64,000 bases of DNA from UBA11986 sp963734955 (lineage in GTDB: Bacteria > Bacteroidota > Ignavibacteria > UBA10030 > UBA6906), in the NCBI GenBank assembly GCA_963734955.1, contig CAVTJO010000014.1, forward strand, positions 186,001 to 250,000, in the 5' to 3' direction. This document shows, piece after piece, positions 9,944-18,854 of this stretch; the stretch's first letter is position 1; the number at the start of each line of letters is the position of its first letter. The position numbers and the translations under genes are program-made. The notes below the pieces were generated by a model that was not told the origin of the DNA, made no database searches, and worked only from the letters and a program-made list of their open reading frames with translations.

Positions 9944-10675
9944 TCAGAATTGTGTGCCCAGGACATGCGGTAACATTGAACGCCATGTGGGCCAGTCGTG
10001 CGGAATGTCATATCCCCAAAGATCGACACGATGCGGGATACCTTTGCCCGAGAGAATTCGTCCAAGGTGGATCGATCGTTCAGGGGCTTCATGGTCACCC
10101 TGCCCGGATAGAATGTAGATATGTTGCTTCGACCTGAGCTTGCCGAGGTAGAACTCGTCGGTCAAGTTCGGAAGATAATCAACCGGACTGTTGAAGTAGC
10201 AATTGTCGTCGTAGTAGCCGTTGCTGTACGATTTGATGTCGTACGTTCCGCTCATGGCAATGGTCCCATCAAACAGATCGGGCCGGCGAAAAAGCATGTT
10301 GGCAGCGTGAAGCGCTCCAAAGCTGGCTCCCGTGGTAATCATCGGGGTGTCCTGGCTGCAATGGTTCCGGATGAACGGCACGATTTCCTGAACCACGTAC
10401 TCATTGTACTGTTGATGGCGGATTGCCTTGTGAGGAGGAGGAACGTGGTCATTCAACCAGCTTTCATTGTTGATACTGTTGATGGAAAACGCCTTGAGCT
10501 TGCCTGCGTCGATAAACGGTCCGATCGCATCGATGAGAGAGAAGCGTTCGTATTCGAGGAAATCAGCCGCAGCGGTCGGAAACATCAACAGCGCGAAGCC
10601 GTAATGTCCGTAGACGGCAATCTCCATTTGCCTGTTGAGATTTGGGCTGTGCCAGGAATGAATTTCTCGGTTCAC
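9944..10675 (-). CDS. Esterase-like alpha/beta hydrolase
   Basis: A 243-residue alpha/beta hydrolase of the putative-esterase (esterase D/antigen 85) type. The nucleophile elbow is TGASFGALHAANM, an Asp lies in the GQGDHEAPE segment, and the likely catalytic His is in YDIPHDWPTW near the C-terminus. No signal peptide is present. The start is a GTG with a poor ribosome-binding region, so it is uncertain. The substrate cannot be told. Confidence 0.8.
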   Translation of the reverse strand: MNREIHSWHSPNLNRQMEIAVYGHYGFALLMFPTAAADFLEYERFSLIDAIGPFIDAGKLKAFSINSINNESWLNDHVPPPHKAIRHQQYNEYVVQEIVPFIRNHCSQDTPMITTGASFGALHAANMLFRRPDLFDGTIAMSGTYDIKSYSNGYYDDNCYFNSPVDYLPNLTDEFYLGKLRSKQHIYILSGQGDHEAPERSIHLGRILSGKGIPHRVDLWGYDIPHDWPTWRSMLPHVLGTQF

Positions 10676-10706
10676 GAAAAGTCTAGGTCGTGGAGATCAT
10701 CATGCT

Positions 10707-11273
10707 TCAGTTAAAGTAGAATCGTCCCGACAGCAATGCGGAAGTATTGAATTTGATCTCCGTCTCCTCTTTCGGAAAATCACGTTTGAGCAATACCTGA
10801 ACACCGAGGGCCTGCTTGAGTCCGATTGTGAACTTCTCGCTGAGGAAGTATTCGGCTCCGCCCACCACACCTCCGATGATGCTGTTCTTCGGATCCGGTA
10901 CGACATTGTAGAACCCACCCTGCTTGTCGTATTGATACATTCCCTCGACTCCCACATACGGCGAGAACTGTTCCGGGGTAAGGTGAACGAGGAGCGACAA
11001 TCCACCGCGCACGGTGAGTCCGTTGACCTTGGTCTGGCCGGCAGGTTCTGTACCGCCAGGGAGATCGACGTCCGCACCGACGATTACCTGCATCGCAAGC
11101 TGATTGTTGAAGAAGTATTTCATCAGCAGGTTCGGGGAGCCGCTAATCCCATCCAAACCAAGTCCGATTTTACCCGAATGAAGATATGAAGCCTTGACAT
11201 GCGACGAGTCCTGTGCATGTGAATTATGTAGGATCCCGATGCAGAGTGCAAGAAGGAGAACGAGTGTTCGCAT
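10707..11273 (-). CDS. Small outer-membrane beta-barrel protein
   Basis: A 188-residue protein with a clear signal peptide (MRTLVLLLALCIGILHNSHA). It is followed by alternating hydrophobic strands with glycines and the C-terminal LLSGRFYFN, typical of small outer-membrane barrels ending in an aromatic strand. The start at 11273 has AAGGAAAGGA upstream. No specific family is recognised. Confidence 0.7.
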   Translation of the reverse strand: MRTLVLLLALCIGILHNSHAQDSSHVKASYLHSGKIGLGLDGISGSPNLLMKYFFNNQLAMQVIVGADVDLPGGTEPAGQTKVNGLTVRGGLSLLVHLTPEQFSPYVGVEGMYQYDKQGGFYNVVPDPKNSIIGGVVGGAEYFLSEKFTIGLKQALGVQVLLKRDFPKEETEIKFNTSALLSGRFYFN

Positions 11274-11315
11274 GCGTGTCCTTTCCTTTCGTTCAACTGG
11301 AGCATTGTACAAGCC

Positions 11316-11339
11316 GCCCCCGCCCTGGTTTACGGGGGC
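11316..11339. terminator. GC-rich hairpin between two minus-strand genes
   Basis: GCCCCCG and CGGGGGC form a perfect 7-bp stem with a 10-nt loop in the 89-nt gap between the small membrane protein and the barrel gene. No clear T-run follows, so it may be an attenuator or RNA-stability hairpin rather than a full terminator. Confidence 0.4.
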
Positions 11340-11362
11340 AGCATATGTGAAACGGGCAACAT

Positions 11363-11893
11363 CTACGACTGGACGGCCGGCGGAGGAGTCGGCGGCACGT
11401 TCATCATGGGCGTCTTGGGTTTGTATACGTTGAAACCGATCAAGCCGCCGAGCAATCCAAAGAGAGGATCAATAATCAAGCTGTAAAGAAGGGACAATGC
11501 AATTGCAAGACCCGTGAGACTTTCTTGTTCTCCTATTTTCTTCTCGATTTCGTTCATCGCCTCGGGCGGCAGACTGAAGTTTCTGAGGATGTTCAACAGA
11601 ATCTCATTTGATACATTTCCCACCGCAGCAAGTGTGATGATATGAAGAACCGTCCCAAACAATGCCCCGAACAACCCTGCGAGAGCTCCGAGCTGCATTC
11701 CGTCGCTGCTCGTGAGCGGTGGCATTGAAGGTGTGAGTTCATTCTTGTAGAACATGACGCTCAGGAAGCCGCCGAGCAGAATGCCCGCGCAGCAAAAACA
11801 GTTCACGATACTGAGAACGGGAAGCCCGGAGATGGCGCCCATAATCAACCCGCCATACAATGCGGAGGTAAGTTTGCTTGGTTTTTCAGGCAT
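11363..11893 (-). CDS. Small multi-pass membrane protein, unknown function
   Basis: A 176-residue protein with about four hydrophobic segments. One has adjacent cysteines (NCFCCAGILLGGF) and another is a Gly-rich C-terminal helix (DPLFGLLGGLIGF). The tail is Pro-rich. The start at 11893 has AAGGATC upstream and overlaps the end of the DUF2085 gene by 8 nt, so the two are translationally linked. I do not recognise a family. Confidence 0.65.
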   Translation of the reverse strand: MPEKPSKLTSALYGGLIMGAISGLPVLSIVNCFCCAGILLGGFLSVMFYKNELTPSMPPLTSSDGMQLGALAGLFGALFGTVLHIITLAAVGNVSNEILLNILRNFSLPPEAMNEIEKKIGEQESLTGLAIALSLLYSLIIDPLFGLLGGLIGFNVYKPKTPMMNVPPTPPPAVQS

Positions 11894-12461
11894 GAAGTGA
11901 TCCTTTCTTGACTTCTGATGGTGAGAAGAATCGGGATGCTGATACAAGCTCCTGCACCGCCTGCTGCGCGGTGGGAATGATGTAGAACGAAACGACAACA
12001 CCAAAAACGGTCCCGGTAATCAACCGTGTGACCTCGGTCGATGAGTGAATGCCCAATTCATCCATTACCACATCAACAACCATTGGCAATACCGCATACA
12101 ACAGGGTATCGCGGCGGGACCACAGGGTCCGCGTGAAATCGCCGACGAGCGGAAAGAGCAGTGTACCAGACAGAAAGGCAACGTAGACCGACGAGCAGCG
12201 GATACAAACTGCAAGCGGTTTCCCGAGCACATGAAACGATCTCCCTTCCAGCTGATGGCAAATTGGATGAAAGAATTGATATAATGAACTGCCGATGATT
12301 CCCCATGCGCCGCCCCACGAAACGAGCACGGGCGCAAGGATGAACCCCGCACACCAGACAACCCCCCCGCTGAGGATGACCATATATGTTACAACCGAGG
12401 CTTTCACGAGATGAGAAGTTGCTGCTTGTGGATGGCGCTGAACCGGATGATGCGTCAACAT
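11886..12461 (-). CDS. DUF2085 membrane protein
   Basis: About 191 residues with four to five membrane helices. The segment FFHPICHQLEGRSFHVLGK followed by CIRCSSVYVAF is the DUF2085 signature, with conserved CHQ and CxRC cysteines that suggest metal or redox chemistry. Function is unknown. An earlier ATG at 12497 would add 12 residues; neither start has a good ribosome-binding site. Its 3' end overlaps the next gene. Confidence 0.75.
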   Translation of the reverse strand: MLTHHPVQRHPQAATSHLVKASVVTYMVILSGGVVWCAGFILAPVLVSWGGAWGIIGSSLYQFFHPICHQLEGRSFHVLGKPLAVCIRCSSVYVAFLSGTLLFPLVGDFTRTLWSRRDTLLYAVLPMVVDVVMDELGIHSSTEVTRLITGTVFGVVVSFYIIPTAQQAVQELVSASRFFSPSEVKKGSLHA

Positions 12462-12524
12462 AGCCGAAAAACTCTGGATTGTCAAGAGCCGGACCATCCA
12501 ACGCTGCCGGGAGACCTCCCGTTA

Positions 12525-12555
12525 CAAAAAAGGACGGCAACACCTGCCGTCCTTC
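12525..12555 (-). terminator. Rho-independent terminator of the peptidase/ligase block
   Basis: Read on the minus strand, AAGGACGGCA pairs perfectly with TGCCGTCCTT around a 5-nt loop and is followed by TTTTTTG. It lies 26 nt after the M3 peptidase stop codon and ends the minus-strand run that begins at about 21 kb. Confidence 0.85.
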
Positions 12556-12580
12556 TTGGATTCAGACCAATAACGGAGAC

Positions 12581-14467
12581 CTACTTTCTCATCTTCTTCA
12601 AGATCGATTCCATTTCATCCATTACACGATTCATCTTCTTCATCGTCAGATCAAGAGGTTGAGACGTTGTCATGTCAACGCCTGCCTTCTTAAGAAGGTT
12701 GATGGAATAATCAGATCCTCCAGCCGCAAGAAAGTCAAGATATTTCTTCGTCGCCGTTTTGTCACCGGAGAGAACCTCTTCCGAGAGAGCGGCAGAAGCC
12801 GTGAAGGATGTCGCATATTGGAACACATAGAAATTCAGATAGAAATGAGGGATATACGCCCACTCGGACTTCACGACATCATCAACAATACATACTCCCT
12901 TATCGTTGCCATAATACTTCTTCGTAATCTCCATGTACAGATCGTTCAACTTGTCTCCGGTGAGCGATTCCCCCTTTTCCACAACGTCATGGATACGGAG
13001 CTCAAATTCCGCAAACTGGGTCTGCCGGAACACCGTACCCTTGATTCCCTCGAGGTAGTTGCCGAGCAGTGAGAGACGAACGTTGTCATCGTTGATGTGC
13101 TTCAACATGTAGTCAATGAGCAACGCCTCGTTGAACGTCGAGGCAACTTCGGCAACGAATGTCGGGTAGCCTGCCGTTGGATATGGTTGCTTCTTGTTGG
13201 AGAGATAACTCTGCATGGTATGGCCAAGCTCATGGGCAAGTGTGCTCATATCGTTGTACTTGCCGACATAGTTCAGCAGCATATATGGGTGGACATCGTA
13301 CGCTCCGCCGTTGGAATACGCGCCGGCGCGCTTTCCATCGTTCGGGTACATGTCGATCCACCGTTCGTTCAGTGCCTTCTTCACGACCGAGGCATACTCG
13401 GGCCCTAGCGGAGCAACAGCGGCGAGAATGTTCTTTTCCGACTCCTCCACCGTATAGTTGAGGTCAACATCTTTCAGCAAGGGCGGATAAAGATCGTAGT
13501 AATGCAACGTATCCACACCCAACATGCGCTTGCGCAGGTTGAGATACCGGTAGAATGATGGAAGGTTCTTGTTCACATTGTCGATGAGACTATGGTATAC
13601 CTGTACGGGAATATTGCTCCCATCAAGAGCACTTTCGACGCTTGAGCCGTACTTTCTGGCTCTTGCGTAGAACATGTCCTTCTTGACCTCGGCATACAAC
13701 TGTGTACCGAAGGTACCACGATAGTCATTCAGACTGCCGAAGAAGGTAGCAAACACGCGCTTCCTGTCCTCTCGATTCGGAACGCCACGATAGAATGTGA
13801 ATGCGGCCTTGTCCATCTTCACGGACTTCCCATCGGTCAGCGTCACCTGCGGATACGGAAAGTCGGCGTTGGAAAAAACGTTGTACACATTCCCGGGTGC
13901 ATCAGCCATCAGGGCTGCATCTGCGATGATCTTCTCTTCCTGCTCCGTGCCCGTATGCGCTTTGCGGCGAACAAGGTCGTCAAGGTACTGACGGTAGATA
14001 CCCAGTTTCGGTTCCTGCTTCAGGAACGCATCGACCGTTCCATTGTCCATCTTGAGAATCTCCGGCTCGATGTAGGCTGCCTTGGCACCATAGTCCGCGC
14101 CCACCTGCTGCATTTCCTGGGTGATGGCAAGATGGGAAGCATCGCGTGTGTCCTGATCCGAAATGAGTCCGGCATAGACAATCAGACGCGAGAGTTCCTT
14201 CGATACGTTGGAACTGAAGTCAAGACACGCGAGCAAATCCTTCGAGGATCTGCCAAGAGTTCCCTTGAATTGCTCAACCTTCGGAATCTCCTTAACAAGA
14301 CGATCCTTTGCTGCCCGCCATGCGTCATCCGATGGATAGAGGTCAGCAAGGTTCCATTTGTACTTGTCGGGAATTTTGCTCCGGTCACGCTCCTGCGCAT
14401 TGGCCAGGATGAACACCCCAAGCAACAACACGATGGCGATGCTCCGGGAAAGGGCGGTTCGAGACAT
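12581..14467 (-). CDS. M3 family oligoendopeptidase F, exported
   Basis: A zinc metallopeptidase that cleaves short peptides. The 628-residue protein has a signal peptide ending near ILANAQ, the PepF N-terminal region, and the zinc motif in TLAHELGHTMQSYL, with the downstream glutamate in FVAEVASTFNEALL. The ATG at 14467 is chosen because AAGGAG lies about 5 nt upstream; a longer in-frame start lacks one. It is the second of two tandem paralogs, the other ending 87 nt upstream. The signal peptide places it in the periplasm, unlike most cytoplasmic PepF enzymes. Confidence 0.93.
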   Translation of the reverse strand: MSRTALSRSIAIVLLLGVFILANAQERDRSKIPDKYKWNLADLYPSDDAWRAAKDRLVKEIPKVEQFKGTLGRSSKDLLACLDFSSNVSKELSRLIVYAGLISDQDTRDASHLAITQEMQQVGADYGAKAAYIEPEILKMDNGTVDAFLKQEPKLGIYRQYLDDLVRRKAHTGTEQEEKIIADAALMADAPGNVYNVFSNADFPYPQVTLTDGKSVKMDKAAFTFYRGVPNREDRKRVFATFFGSLNDYRGTFGTQLYAEVKKDMFYARARKYGSSVESALDGSNIPVQVYHSLIDNVNKNLPSFYRYLNLRKRMLGVDTLHYYDLYPPLLKDVDLNYTVEESEKNILAAVAPLGPEYASVVKKALNERWIDMYPNDGKRAGAYSNGGAYDVHPYMLLNYVGKYNDMSTLAHELGHTMQSYLSNKKQPYPTAGYPTFVAEVASTFNEALLIDYMLKHINDDNVRLSLLGNYLEGIKGTVFRQTQFAEFELRIHDVVEKGESLTGDKLNDLYMEITKKYYGNDKGVCIVDDVVKSEWAYIPHFYLNFYVFQYATSFTASAALSEEVLSGDKTATKKYLDFLAAGGSDYSINLLKKAGVDMTTSQPLDLTMKKMNRVMDEMESILKKMRK

Positions 14468-14554
14468 GGTTCTCCTTAATGTGGTGTGAGGGTATGATAA
14501 ATCATGGGTAGCTGTAATACGGCTTCGGGGATTGAGGGTTGCGACCAAGATTGC

Positions 14555-16432
14555 CTAGTTGTTTCTCCTGCCCAGTATTTGCTCCATTTCATCCATGACC
14601 CGGTTCATTTTTTTCATTGTCAGCTCAAATGGAGCCGGGGTTGTCATATCCACGCCTGCCTTCTTGAGCAGGTTGATCGGATAATCCGATCCTCCTGACG
14701 AAAGCAACTCAAGGTAACGTTTCGTCGCGACCTTGTCTCCAGCAAGAATCAGCTCTGAAATGGCGGCAGATGCGGTGAATGATGTCGCATACTGGTATAC
14801 GTAAAAGTTGTAGTAGAAGTGGGGGATGTTTGCCCATTCGCTCTTGATTTCATCATCAACGATGCATACTCCTGATTCGTGTCCGTAATACCTCTTGTTG
14901 ATTGACTCATACAGCTCACTCAACGCATCACCGGTGAGTGCTTCTCCCTTCTCCACCTTCTCGTGGATGCGCCATTCAAATTCGGCAAACTGTGTCTGAC
15001 GAAACACCGTTCCGCGAATGCCATCGAGGTAGTTCCCCAGCAGCGACAGCCGGATGTTGTCATCCGTGATGGCCTTCAGCATGTATTCCATTAACAGTGC
15101 CTCATTCAATGTAGAGGCAACTTCCGCAACGAAGATGGAATAGTCAGCGGTGGCATAGGGCTGCGTTTTGTTTGAAAGATAGCTGTGCATCGTATGGCCA
15201 AGCTCGTGCGTCAGCGTGCTCACATCATCGTACTTGCCGTTGTAGTTGAGCAGCATGTACGGGTGGACATCGTACACTGCTCCGTTGGAGTAGGCCCCGG
15301 AGCGCTTTCCATCGTTCGGGTAGACATCAAGCCAGCGTTCGGCAAAACCTTTCCTGGCAACATTCACATACTCATTCCCAAAGGGCGCAAGAGATGAGAG
15401 AATATGTTGCTGTGATTCCTCAATGGTGTATTTCAGATCCAGTTCCGCGACAACAGGACAATACAGATCAAAGTAGTGCAGAGGATCCACGCCAAGCATC
15501 TTCTGTCGCAATTTCAGATAACGGTGGAACGTGTCGAGATGAGTGTTGACATTGTCGATGAGTCCACGGTAGACAGCCGCAGGTATGTTATTGCCATCAA
15601 GGGCACGCTCGAGGCAGGAGCCATATTTCATGGCCCTCGCATAGAACAGATCCTTCCTCACCTCTGCGTAGAGTTGCGCACCAAACGTGCGTCGATAGTC
15701 GTTCAATCGGCCGAAGTAGGCGGCGAAGACTTTCTGTCGATCTTCCCGGTGTGGCACGGCACGGTGAATGCTGAAGTTCGACTTACTCAGTTTTACGGTA
15801 TTTCCGTCGTGAAGCGTCGCTTCTGCGAAAGGGAAATCTGCATCGGAGAATACGCTGTAGATGCTGTGGGGAGAATCGGAAACAAGGCTCGCATCGGCAA
15901 GTATCTTTTCCTCCCCTTCGGTACCAGTGTGATCTTTGCGGCGCAGAATGTCATCCAACCCGTGCCTGTAGATTTCCAGTTTCGGTTCCTGCCGAAGGAA
16001 CGACTCGATTTTCTCCCGCCCGATCTTCAATATTTCCGGCTGCATGTACGAGCTCCTGGCGCTGAAATCCGATCCGATCTGCCCCATTTCCTGTTCCATG
16101 CCGAGATACGTGGAGACGCGAGTGTCCTCATCGGAATGCATGCTTGCATAGCAGTGGAGACGCGTGTACTCTTTACTCAGATTCGTCACGAGGTCAAAGC
16201 AGGCGAGAAGCTTCTGCGGAGACTCGGCGAGCTTCCCCTTGTACTTCTCGATCTCGGGCAGCCGGATGACAAGTTTCTCTCTCGCCTGCTTCCACGCTTC
16301 CTCGTCCGGATAGATGTGGCTCAAGTCCCATTTGTACTTTTCCGGGACCTTCGCACGGTCCCGCTCCTGGACGCTGGAAGGCTGAGTCTCTACCTGCAAA
16401 AGGAGGAAGCGATGGAAGATATCAGATCGCAT
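14555..16432 (-). CDS. M3 family oligoendopeptidase F paralog, apparently lacking a signal peptide
   Basis: A 625-residue paralog of the neighbouring peptidase, very similar from QERDR onward. It keeps the zinc motif TLTHELGHTMHSYL and FVAEVASTLNEALL, so it should be active. The N-terminal 20 residues before QERDR are not a signal peptide. An in-frame TGA lies eight codons before the ATG at 16432 and no ribosome-binding site is visible. Either the 5' end has been damaged or the enzyme works in the cytoplasm. The 166-nt gap to the ATP-grasp gene upstream shows no terminator. Confidence 0.88.
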   Translation of the reverse strand: MRSDIFHRFLLLQVETQPSSVQERDRAKVPEKYKWDLSHIYPDEEAWKQAREKLVIRLPEIEKYKGKLAESPQKLLACFDLVTNLSKEYTRLHCYASMHSDEDTRVSTYLGMEQEMGQIGSDFSARSSYMQPEILKIGREKIESFLRQEPKLEIYRHGLDDILRRKDHTGTEGEEKILADASLVSDSPHSIYSVFSDADFPFAEATLHDGNTVKLSKSNFSIHRAVPHREDRQKVFAAYFGRLNDYRRTFGAQLYAEVRKDLFYARAMKYGSCLERALDGNNIPAAVYRGLIDNVNTHLDTFHRYLKLRQKMLGVDPLHYFDLYCPVVAELDLKYTIEESQQHILSSLAPFGNEYVNVARKGFAERWLDVYPNDGKRSGAYSNGAVYDVHPYMLLNYNGKYDDVSTLTHELGHTMHSYLSNKTQPYATADYSIFVAEVASTLNEALLMEYMLKAITDDNIRLSLLGNYLDGIRGTVFRQTQFAEFEWRIHEKVEKGEALTGDALSELYESINKRYYGHESGVCIVDDEIKSEWANIPHFYYNFYVYQYATSFTASAAISELILAGDKVATKRYLELLSSGGSDYPINLLKKAGVDMTTPAPFELTMKKMNRVMDEMEQILGRRNN

Positions 16433-16598
16433 TGGGATGTTGGATGTTGGACTTCAAGTTATCGTGTTGATGTGGCGTTCGGAGAAAACCGGGTATTCAA
16501 TGTACAAGGATTAGTGGGAAAGGGCAACTACAGAGAATTGAAGTTGGGGAAGAAACAGGTTGGTATTCCATGTGCAGCTACGTTTGCGGCAAACCGCG

Positions 16599-17783
16599 TT
16601 ACAGATACAATCCGGCCGAGCTCCCCACCCATGTGAGATTCTTGTTGAAGTCGACCCCCATCATCTTCCCTCTCCCCAAGCGGACGAGATTCATCACAGG
16701 CATGAGCTCATCCAACCAGGTGAACATGATGCGCACCTCGGCCTTGGTCGGCCCGGGAGGAGCGTTGACAACCGGAGCGTACTCAACTCTCTCCTGGAGA
16801 ATATACTCTGTTCGTTTCGACTCTGGGATCACATTAATATCATCGCGGTTCGGTCCCACAATCACGCCGCCCCCTGCAAATGAGTACAGCGGCTTCAACA
16901 CGTAGTTGTGAAGATCGTCGGGGAGAGTCTCAATCTCGTGCAGGAAAGTTGTCCTTGGCACTGCAGGATGGTTCAGAAATGGAAGTGTGAACTTGCTCAT
17001 GCGGAAGAACCAGTTCGGGTGTCCGGCCCACTCAACATCCAGCTCATCGCGAAAATTGAATGGAAGTGCCGCCCCAGACTTCATCAGCTCATCGGCGATT
17101 GCACGATTGTATATCCGGAGGATCTCTGTCTTCACTCCGTTATTGACATGGAAGAGACGCCTTCCCTCTTTGATGACGTGACGAATATTGACAGTCTCAA
17201 TCCCGCAGATGCGTCCTGTGAGAATGAAGTCTGGACGGGTCTTTTGGCTTTCCGGGTCGAGTTCAAGCAGCACAACATTCTCCGGCACGTGTTCTCCGAG
17301 AATTGCCCTTCTGAGCAGCGCGTAGTAGCCATCAAGGTCGAGTCCGCCAAGAAGATACTTCAGCTCATGCGGCAGTCCATACACTTCCTTGAACAGTTGA
17401 CTTTGCACGGGCTCAAACCCGAACAGCGATGGAAATCCCTGCATCTCAATGAGTCTTGGGACAACGTCCCCGTTCCCATCCCTTACCAGCCCAAAATCGA
17501 CTGCTGCGAAAAGGGGATGTGCAGTTTCGTTGGGAACATTGAACTCTGAAGGAATTGCCTTTGCAGCAACATTCTGGTAGTCGGCTCTGGAAACAAGCTG
17601 CGTGATAATTTCCCTGCCAGCCTGTTCCATTGTCTTGACGAGGGAGGAGGGAAGAAACACCGGCGTCTCGGCTACGCGGAATTTGACATGGCATCCGCAT
17701 ATCGCATCGAGGCGCTTGAGGAACATCCCGTACTTTGCTTCGGTGAACCATGCGTTGAATTCGGAACGGAGGTTGGGGATCAT
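16599..17783 (-). CDS. ATP-grasp-like amide ligase, motif order suggesting circular permutation
   Basis: A 394-residue protein. The segment PRLIEMQGFPSLFGF near residue 110 looks like the metal-binding E-x-N/Q motif. It precedes NYVLKPLYSFAGGGVIV (about residue 290), which looks like the ATP-binding lysine and Gly-rich loop, and YILQERVEY (about 325). In ordinary ATP-grasp enzymes the metal motif comes last, so the order suggests a circularly permuted fold like that of COG2308 proteins. The likely reaction is ATP-driven amide bond formation. The start has only a weak ribosome-binding site. It is the fourth gene of the ligase operon, 41 nt after the M29 peptidase. Confidence 0.6.
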   Translation of the reverse strand: MIPNLRSEFNAWFTEAKYGMFLKRLDAICGCHVKFRVAETPVFLPSSLVKTMEQAGREIITQLVSRADYQNVAAKAIPSEFNVPNETAHPLFAAVDFGLVRDGNGDVVPRLIEMQGFPSLFGFEPVQSQLFKEVYGLPHELKYLLGGLDLDGYYALLRRAILGEHVPENVVLLELDPESQKTRPDFILTGRICGIETVNIRHVIKEGRRLFHVNNGVKTEILRIYNRAIADELMKSGAALPFNFRDELDVEWAGHPNWFFRMSKFTLPFLNHPAVPRTTFLHEIETLPDDLHNYVLKPLYSFAGGGVIVGPNRDDINVIPESKRTEYILQERVEYAPVVNAPPGPTKAEVRIMFTWLDELMPVMNLVRLGRGKMMGVDFNKNLTWVGSSAGLYL

Positions 17784-17800
17784 GGAAATTGACGACCGAA

Positions 17801-17826
17801 AATTGACAATCGTGAAATTGTCAATT
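17801..17826 (-). promoter_or_regulatory. Intra-operon inverted repeat overlapping the M29 stop codon
   Basis: AATTGACAAT and ATTGTCAATT form a perfect 10-bp dyad with a 6-nt loop, and a further GTCAATTT copy follows next to the ATG of the ATP-grasp-like gene. It could be an RNA hairpin that sets the expression of the last ligase gene, or an operator. Confidence 0.4.
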
Positions 17827-18844
17827 AGATCAAGAACTCGCCCTCCTGCATGATCTTCCTCTCATCAACCCAGATATCGAACTTGGTTCCCACAACGTCG
17901 ATATGGGTCGTGGATTTCCAGTCTGCGCCGGTGTGTTCGGAATACGGATGTCCGAACGCAAGGTGGTTCCCGGGAATCTTCTCATCCTGCAAAATATGGC
18001 CGATGACGTGCTTCAACTGAATATTGGTCCCGATTGCAAATTCGCCAACCCGCGGGCTGTTCTCATCCGTGTGTGTATAGTCCCAGAATTCCCGTTCAAG
18101 CTCCTTGTTCTCGGAATACACCTGTTTGATTCTGTTGTCCTTGATTTCGATGGTGAGGGGGGCGTCACTCAGATCTCCGTATTTTGAACAGAGATAATCG
18201 CCAACCACACCATCGACGACAAACGTGCCGTTCACCATCTGTGGCGCGGTAAACACCTCGCCTCCGGGAAGATTGCCCCACTTTTCAGGACTGATGATAC
18301 CGCTCGTCTTGATCCATTTCAATCCCGGACTGAACTCTGCGGTGATATCTGTGCCTGCCCTCGTTCTTGTGCGGATCGTTCTTGCCTTCCGGGCAAGATC
18401 CCACACATGCGTGCTGATCTCATCCACCTTGTTGAAGTCTGCCCGCATTCCTTCCTGCATGATCTGATGGTTCACGTTGATCATGTGCCCGTGACGGATG
18501 TGGTGATCGCCAACCACTTTCGTCATCTGCATACGTGTGCGCAACTCGCCCTGTTGACCCCACGCCGCGAAGACACTTACCTGGCTTGTGGCAAGATCGT
18601 CGAGAATTGGCTGTGGCATGTCAACGTGGGGACGAGGATCAAAATCCTCGAGCGTGAAGAAGCTGCATGTTGCCCCCACCGCTTTTGCCTCGCGGCAAAT
18701 ACTCGCTGCGATATCGCGGGTCCTCCGATCGGTAATGACCGTGACCTTTTCACCGGCCTTGACTCGCAGGCATACATTGACTGCGTTGTAGGCACCGGGC
18801 ACCAGTGTTTCATCAATCTCAACGTCGGGCAACACAGGATCCAT
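17825..18844 (-). CDS. M29-type aminopeptidase
   Basis: A metallo-aminopeptidase that would remove N-terminal residues from peptides. The 339-residue protein has the M29 metal-site pattern: GGEVFTAPQ, VGEFAIGTN, GNHLAFGHPYSEHTG and THIDVVG, giving the two Glu, two His, Tyr and Asp ligands. The length is slightly below typical M29 enzymes, with the N-terminal domain shortened. The ATG at 18844 lies 10 nt after the stop of the GCS2 ligase gene, and an AGGCGGG site overlaps that stop. It sits between amide ligases, so its substrate may be their product or precursor. Confidence 0.85.
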   Translation of the reverse strand: MDPVLPDVEIDETLVPGAYNAVNVCLRVKAGEKVTVITDRRTRDIAASICREAKAVGATCSFFTLEDFDPRPHVDMPQPILDDLATSQVSVFAAWGQQGELRTRMQMTKVVGDHHIRHGHMINVNHQIMQEGMRADFNKVDEISTHVWDLARKARTIRTRTRAGTDITAEFSPGLKWIKTSGIISPEKWGNLPGGEVFTAPQMVNGTFVVDGVVGDYLCSKYGDLSDAPLTIEIKDNRIKQVYSENKELEREFWDYTHTDENSPRVGEFAIGTNIQLKHVIGHILQDEKIPGNHLAFGHPYSEHTGADWKSTTHIDVVGTKFDIWVDERKIMQEGEFLI

Positions 18845-18854
18845 GCGGGCCCGC

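Noticed and set aside
9893..10137. Short plus-strand ORFs opposite the esterase and its 3' flank
   Set aside because: They are shadows of the esterase gene and its flank, without signals of their own.
15476..16636. A 386-codon plus-strand ORF opposite the M3 peptidase
   Set aside because: It is antisense to a well-supported peptidase, has no family pattern and no ribosome-binding site.
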